DNA of 10,743 nucleotides. Origin: Bacteroidota bacterium. GTDB lineage: Bacteria; Bacteroidota; Bacteroidia; Chitinophagales; UBA2359. A program made the translations under genes and the position numbers. How positions within the stretch are numbered: position 1 is the stretch's first letter; the number at the start of each line of letters is the position of its first letter. Shown here piece after piece: positions 6,810-10,743 of the stretch. The stretch is from assembly GCA_020629895.1 (NCBI GenBank), contig JAHDCM010000078.1, positions 1-10,743 on the forward strand, given 5' to 3'. The notes under the pieces were generated by a model. The model did not search any database. It worked only from the letters and a program-made list of their open reading frames with translations, and had not been told where the DNA came from.

Positions 6810-7712
6810 ATGTCTACTCTTCTTCGAACATATCTTATTTTATGGATACTATTTATTGGTATCAATGGGGTCGTTATTGCTCAAAATGAAGTAGATACAG
6901 CAAGTCATACATCAACTACTACTACTGATACGGTAGAAACATCGACAAACAGCCTTGAAAAAACGATAGATGATCTACATTCTAGTATTCAGATAAATAA
7001 AGGGGCAAAGGAAACGATTCCTTCCAAAGCCCCTGCTGATACCCGTATTGACTTGGCAGATCAGCGTCAATTTGATACCGAGCAATTAGAGGCACATCGC
7101 AACGATCCTGCTTTTGACTATACGGAAGAAAAAGAAAAGAAGAAGAAAAAAGAAAAAAAAGAAGAAGAGAATCTTGACCTTCCCGACTTTGGACTTTCAA
7201 AAGAAGCATTGGAAATAATTGGGCAAATCCTTTTATATAGTTTACTTGGAATGGCTGTTTTTTTTATTATCCTTCGCCTGTTCAATTCCAATTTTAGACA
7301 ATTATTTTCCCGACGAAAAGTACAACCCGTTACCGTCAATATTTTTGAAGAGTTACCCGAAGATGTCAATATTCATGAATTAAACTTCAACAGTTTATTG
7401 GAAGATGCTGTAAAAAACAAGCAATACCGCAAAGCAGTACGTATTCACTACTTACAAGCTTTAAAAAAGCTAACAGATCGGGAGCTTATTGACTGGAAAC
7501 TGGATAAAACCAACGCTGATTACATGTATGAAATACATCAAAAACAACCCACTTTAGTCCGTCCATTTTCCAATATCACCCGTCTATTTGACTATATTTG
7601 GTATGGAAATTTTGAGATTGATGAAAACAGTTACCAACAAGTAGATCGCACCTATAATGCGTTTAATCAATCTGTCAAAGCCTTTGAGGTAGTCACCGAT
7701 AATGAACCCTAA
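6810..7712 (+). CDS. DUF4129-domain single-pass membrane protein
   Basis: The frame opens at a TTG (6792), but ATG 6810 gives a clean signal peptide (residues 1-24, ending GVVIA before QNEVD) and is preferred, for a 300-residue product. Residues 25-134 form a Ser/Thr-rich, then charged, presumably periplasmic region ending in a Lys/Glu tract (about 106-121). One TM lies at about 135-156, followed by Arg/Lys, so the C-terminus should be cytosolic. That part matches DUF4129: SLLEDAV...YRKAVRIHYLQALKKL (195-221), WKLDKTNADY (229-238) and LFDYIWYGNF (259-268). DUF4129 proteins are commonly encoded beside DUF4350 and MoxR genes; their biochemical role is not established. The gene is 27 bases after the MoxR gene and 3 bases before the DUF4350 gene. 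The Lys/Glu tract is coded by a purine-only stretch that includes an A8 run (7153-7160), a possible slippage site. Confidence 0.85.
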   Translation: MSTLLRTYLILWILFIGINGVVIAQNEVDTASHTSTTTTDTVETSTNSLEKTIDDLHSSIQINKGAKETIPSKAPADTRIDLADQRQFDTEQLEAHRNDPAFDYTEEKEKKKKKEKKEEENLDLPDFGLSKEALEIIGQILLYSLLGMAVFFIILRLFNSNFRQLFSRRKVQPVTVNIFEELPEDVNIHELNFNSLLEDAVKNKQYRKAVRIHYLQALKKLTDRELIDWKLDKTNADYMYEIHQKQPTLVRPFSNITRLFDYIWYGNFEIDENSYQQVDRTYNAFNQSVKAFEVVTDNEP

Positions 7713-7715
7713 TCC

Positions 7716-9176
7716 ATGAAGTCGAATAGCAACATGATTTTCATTGTGATTGTAGGCATCATCATTCTCATTGCCCTACTCACCTTCAATCAGCAAAAAA
7801 AGCTCGATTGGCGTTCTACCTATACCCAAGAAGATAAAATACCTTACGGCACTTACCTGCTATACCAACGGCTTCCTGATTTATTTAATGGAGAAATTAA
7901 GATCAGTAAACAACCACTCGATGAAGTACTACCCAAAATTCAAGATAGTACCGACCGTTCTAACTTCATCATTATCAACAAACACTTCTACCCCGATTCA
8001 TTAGAACTAAATGCACTAAGCAACTATATCAAATCAGGAAACGACGCCTTCATCGCTGTTAACGACGTATCGGATAACTTTGCAAAGGAATTTAAAATTG
8101 ATATTGATTACTCCTTCCACAATCTTAGAGATGCTGATACCCTCCCTACACACTTTCAACTCAATTTCTACGATGCTGCTCTCCACCAATCAGAAGACTA
8201 CCGATATGAACTAAAAAATGTAGGCTATCGCTACTTTTTAGACGATAGTATCCATATTCCCAAAAAGAAAGAAATAGCTGAAGAAGATGCCTTTTATACC
8301 GATGATTATTTTGAAGAGGAAGAACTAGATTCTATCACACAAGACAGCATTAATAACTTACCCGAAGATCAGTTTAACAAATACTGGGAAGACTACGACG
8401 ATGATGAAAAGTATATTTTTTTCGACTTTGAAGAACAAAATATCAAGCTATTTGAACGTACAGATGTACAAGCCATTGGCTATGACCATGATAGTAGAGT
8501 TAACTTCATAAGATTAGATCATGGAGACGGTCACCTTTATCTACACACCAGTCCAATCTGTTTTACCAATTATCATCTCCTCAACGAACCCAACGACGAA
8601 TACATCGCCACCAGTCTCTCATTTCTTCCTAAAGAACAAATTGTCTATTGGGATGAAAATTACAAATACTGGCATCGTCCAAGCTATGGCTCCAGCGGCT
8701 ATGGTCGTGGAAAAGGCCCCGTCAAAAGTCCCTTTAGTTACATCATGAGTCAGCCTGCCCTCAAATGGGCATTAATGATTTTTATCGCAGCCATACTATT
8801 ATTTATGATCTTCGAAGCCAAGCGTCGGCAACGTATAATCCCTGTTATCAACCCGCCCCAAAATGCCAGCTTAGACTTTGCTGAAACAATGGGCCGTCTC
8901 TATTACAACAACTACGACCACAAAGACATCATCAACAAAAAAATCCGCTACTTTTTCGACTATGTACGCACCAAGTTTTATATGAAAACCATTTATTACA
9001 CCCCTGCCTTTTACCAAGATTTATCCCGCAAATCGGGCGTACCACAAGAAAAAGTCACCCTTCTATTCAAACTCATCGAGCGTTTAGAAAGCCATGAAGG
9101 ACGCATTGCTGATAGTGATTTACTGCGCTTAAATCGACATTTAGAAGCCTTCTATGAAAAAGCAGAGAAAAGATAA
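7716..9176 (+). CDS. DUF4350-type two-TM membrane protein
   Basis: The 486-residue protein has an N-terminal TM (about 7-24), a large extracytoplasmic region (25-346), a second TM (about 347-366) followed by EAKRRQR, and a cytosolic tail of 120 residues. The early part of the loop (KIPYGTYLLYQRLPDLF, 41-57; FIIINKHF, 84-91; LSNYIKSGNDAFIAV, 101-115) fits DUF4350, which is often likened to a glutamine-amidotransferase-type fold, and GDGHLYLHTSPICFTN (270-285) fits its later strand. An acidic insertion (about 186-240, rich in Asp, Glu, Tyr) interrupts it. The tail carries a conserved-looking helical segment (LDFAETMGRLYYNNYDHKDII, from 386; quoted only as its two ends matter: LDFAETMGRLY and DHKDII). 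No catalytic residue can be assigned. It is last in the operon, starting 3 bases after the DUF4129 gene, so translational coupling is likely. Confidence 0.82.
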   Translation: MKSNSNMIFIVIVGIIILIALLTFNQQKKLDWRSTYTQEDKIPYGTYLLYQRLPDLFNGEIKISKQPLDEVLPKIQDSTDRSNFIIINKHFYPDSLELNALSNYIKSGNDAFIAVNDVSDNFAKEFKIDIDYSFHNLRDADTLPTHFQLNFYDAALHQSEDYRYELKNVGYRYFLDDSIHIPKKKEIAEEDAFYTDDYFEEEELDSITQDSINNLPEDQFNKYWEDYDDDEKYIFFDFEEQNIKLFERTDVQAIGYDHDSRVNFIRLDHGDGHLYLHTSPICFTNYHLLNEPNDEYIATSLSFLPKEQIVYWDENYKYWHRPSYGSSGYGRGKGPVKSPFSYIMSQPALKWALMIFIAAILLFMIFEAKRRQRIIPVINPPQNASLDFAETMGRLYYNNYDHKDIINKKIRYFFDYVRTKFYMKTIYYTPAFYQDLSRKSGVPQEKVTLLFKLIERLESHEGRIADSDLLRLNRHLEAFYEKAEKR

Positions 9177-9258
9177 ACAAACCAACAGCAATATAGAATA
9201 TGCAAGGATTGATACTATTTTGCTTTTCGTAGAAAAACCATTACATTTGAAAAATAAC

Positions 9259-9280
9259 ATCGTATTGATAATAATACGAT
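9259..9280. terminator. Hairpin downstream of the operon
   Basis: ATCGTATT (9259-9266) and AATACGAT (9273-9280) form a perfect 8-bp stem with a 6-base loop, 83 bases after the stop of the DUF4350 gene. It is AT-rich and followed by TCCTTTACC rather than a run of T, so it would be a weak terminator. It could instead be an operator or leader structure for the gene at 9406. The rest of the gap 9177-9405 shows nothing else I can support. Confidence 0.35.
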
Positions 9281-9405
9281 TCCTTTACCTATTTATCCTT
9301 TCCACACCTATTTCTGATTTATCCATTGATTTGATTCCTAACCCATAGGAAATAGTCTTTCTTATCGCATATTCCAACATACGCGACTATTAAAATAATA
9401 TTATC

Positions 9406-10575
9406 ATGAAAACCTTACCATTACTATTAGCTCTCCTTATTTTTTCAAAAATAACAATCGCCTGCTCATGTATTGGCTATGAGGCTAATTTTTATAAAAA
9501 CCTATCTGCCAATCAATACCACTGTGTCGCCGTATTTGAAAGCATGGAACTCACTACTGGTTATTATGATCAAATAACACAAACAGGCTATTATACCCTT
9601 ATTGATACGATACAAAATAACTTCAATACCCCAATAGGCGATACCATTATAGTCTATGGAGGAAATGGTGTCAATTGTGGAGCAGACTTGAGTCAATTCA
9701 CACCCGGAGATACCATAATTTTAGCATTAGGTACTACCTATTACGATGAATTCGACAAAGAAGAGTTTTTCCTAGATGGCTTATGTGGTGTACACTATTT
9801 AACAATCAATGACGAGCAAAATGAAGGATCTTCTTTAGAAGAAATCAAGCACCGAGTAAATACCATTCTTAAACACATAGACTTTAAATGCCATTGTAGT
9901 ACTATTTTCCCAAACACCTTTTATGATAATGTTGCCGAACACGACTATCATTGTTTAGCCGTATTTCAAGAGTCGAGTTATCAAACTGGCTACGCAGGAC
10001 AAACTACCCAAATGGCTCATTTCTTATTACTTGACACACTGAATAATATAGATATTCCACTAGAACAATCAATAGTAGTAGTTGGTGCAGATGACCTGAA
10101 TTGTGGAGAAAACTTTAACCTATTTTCAACAGGCGATACCATGTTTTTAGCCTTGTCAAAATCCTATTACTATCCCTACCAACAAGACACCTTTTACCTA
10201 GAAGGCAGCGCGTTAGATATTTATGGATGCGGTCCCCATTACCTAAAAGTATCAGCCGCTTCAAATTCTCCAAACCCAATTGATGAGGTTAGCAATACCA
10301 TCCGTTCCATTATCACCAGTATTGAAGAAACCTTTTTAACTGCCTCCATTTCTTTGTATCCGAACCCTACCGAAACGATCTTTCGAATAGAATCCCCTGC
10401 TGCCAACATTCAGCGAGTAAGTATTTTTGATGTCTCAGGAAAAACAATACGCGACACCAACAACATCAATACCACTTATTTTGATGGCGATCTTTCTCAT
10501 TTTCCTACGGGCATCTACTACGCTCAAATTTATACTGACAAAGGTAATAGTTTCAAAAAAATCGTAAAAAAATAA
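9406..10575 (+). CDS. T9SS-secreted protein with two tandem NTR/TIMP-like cysteine domains
   Basis: This 389-residue protein starts with a signal peptide (residues 1-19) that would be cut before CSC (C20, C22). Two homologous domains follow, about 20-150 and 162-300, sharing C-x-C, YHC(V/L)AVF, TGY..Q.TQ, a (I/L)DT strand, I(I/V)V.G...NCG, F..GDT..LAL and a late CG.HYL. Cysteines sit at 20, 22, 40, 91, 127 and at 162, 164, 183, 233, 275. This order resembles netrin/TIMP-type OB-fold (NTR) modules, where an N-terminal CxC is important; the assignment is by pattern only. Residues 311-389 (LYPNP, VSIFDVSGK, LSHFPTGIYYAQI, KKIVKK) form a type A T9SS sorting domain, so the product should cross the outer membrane and be anchored or released after processing. 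No lipobox of normal form is present (TIAC). It is 229 bases from the operon and probably separately transcribed. Confidence 0.85.
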   Translation: MKTLPLLLALLIFSKITIACSCIGYEANFYKNLSANQYHCVAVFESMELTTGYYDQITQTGYYTLIDTIQNNFNTPIGDTIIVYGGNGVNCGADLSQFTPGDTIILALGTTYYDEFDKEEFFLDGLCGVHYLTINDEQNEGSSLEEIKHRVNTILKHIDFKCHCSTIFPNTFYDNVAEHDYHCLAVFQESSYQTGYAGQTTQMAHFLLLDTLNNIDIPLEQSIVVVGADDLNCGENFNLFSTGDTMFLALSKSYYYPYQQDTFYLEGSALDIYGCGPHYLKVSAASNSPNPIDEVSNTIRSIITSIEETFLTASISLYPNPTETIFRIESPAANIQRVSIFDVSGKTIRDTNNINTTYFDGDLSHFPTGIYYAQIYTDKGNSFKKIVKK

Positions 10576-10583
10576 TATACTTT

Positions 10584-10743
10584 TGGGCGTATCCCCTTTT
10601 TTGCCAATCGAAACCTGTCAGGTTGAAATTTGGTAACAACAGAAAAGCTTGGCATTTATAACAAACCTAACAGGTTGATTGGCAAAAAAGGGGTCGGGCT
10701 ATCCGCTTGTAGTTGCCTTGTATAAAACGAGTTCAGCTATATT
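10584..10743 (+). repeat. Bipartite intergenic repeat, copy 2 (cut by the window edge)
   Basis: Box 1 TGGGCGTATCC (10584-10594) is followed by 97 variable bases, then GGTCGGGCTATCCGC and TTGTAGTTGCCT (10692-10718) and AGTTCAGC (10730-10737). The order and spacing match copy 1, read in the opposite direction, while the variable part has a different sequence. It begins 8 bases after the stop of the secreted-protein gene and in the same sense. The distal ATCC end seen in copy 1 would lie beyond the window. Confidence 0.75.
10593..10693 (+). terminator. Long stem-loop inside repeat copy 2
   Basis: A perfect 17-bp stem (10593-10609 with 10677-10693) is extended, after a 2-base bulge (10610-10611), by 12 of 13 further pairs (10612-10624 with 10664-10676), leaving a 39-base loop. 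Both inner arms, AACCTGTCAGGTT and AACCTAACAGGTT, are themselves near-palindromic; such AACCTG.CAGGTT strings are common between genes in Bacteroidota. Its position 17 bases after a stop codon suggests a 3'-end structure that terminates or protects the mRNA. Confidence 0.55.

Noticed and set aside
9154..9348. A 64-codon open frame overlapping the end of the DUF4350 gene
   Set aside because: It starts inside a well-supported gene in another frame, has no family resemblance, and its hydrophobic end reflects AT-rich intergenic DNA.
9456..9470. Lipoprotein signal for the secreted protein (cysteine right after the signal peptide)
   Set aside because: The TIAC context lacks the usual Leu/Val/Ile at -3, and the protein ends in a T9SS sorting domain, so signal peptidase I cleavage is more likely.
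26..10737. The two window-end repeats as inverted ends of one large mobile island
   Set aside because: Each copy is a self-contained intergenic repeat beyond a gene's 3' end, with different internal sequence; no transposase, integrase or target duplication is seen.

Overview
The window reads as chromosomal DNA from a Bacteroidota (probably Saprospiria- or Cytophagia-like) bacterium. The clearest evidence is a secreted protein ending in a type A C-terminal sorting domain of the type IX secretion system (T9SS), found only in that phylum. AT-rich intergenic DNA, the lack of strong Shine-Dalgarno sequences and GGGCGTRTCC / GGTCGGGCTATCCGC intergenic repeats fit this. The exact genus cannot be told from sequence reading alone.

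Layout: (1) 13-180, one copy of a bipartite intergenic repeat, in minus orientation, beyond the 3' end of the first gene. (2) 309-1826, minus strand, a Hanks-type Ser/Thr kinase with four C-terminal membrane segments. (3) 1827-2312, a divergent AT-rich intergenic region with operator-like palindromes and a 76-bp MITE-like insertion (2223-2298) just before the next start codon. (4) 2313-9176, a tightly spaced four-gene plus-strand operon: a three-TM protein with a CoxE-like N-terminus, a degenerate vWA-like domain and about 11 Sel1 repeats; a MoxR AAA+ ATPase; a DUF4129-type membrane protein; and a DUF4350-type membrane protein. (5) 9177-9405, a gap with one hairpin. (6) 9406-10575, a T9SS-secreted protein with two tandem cysteine-patterned domains that look like netrin/TIMP-type (NTR) modules. 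(7) 10584-10743, a second copy of the bipartite repeat, in plus orientation, again beyond a gene's 3' end and cut by the window edge.

Working hypothesis: the operon encodes a membrane-embedded MoxR machine. Positive-inside reasoning puts the CoxE-like and vWA-like parts of the large protein, the DUF4129 domain and the DUF4350 protein's C-terminal tail in the cytosol, where the soluble MoxR ATPase can reach them. The Sel1 array and the large DUF4350 domain would lie in the periplasm. Usual partners of MoxR in such loci (a DUF58 or an intact-MIDAS vWA protein) are missing here, so the vWA-like domain of the Sel1 protein is the best candidate for that role. The divergent kinase may supply phosphorylation control. 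The arrangement resembles known vWA-MoxR loci but the Sel1 fusion and partner set look unusual. Its function (stress sensing, envelope remodelling or conflict/defence) is not shown by the sequence.
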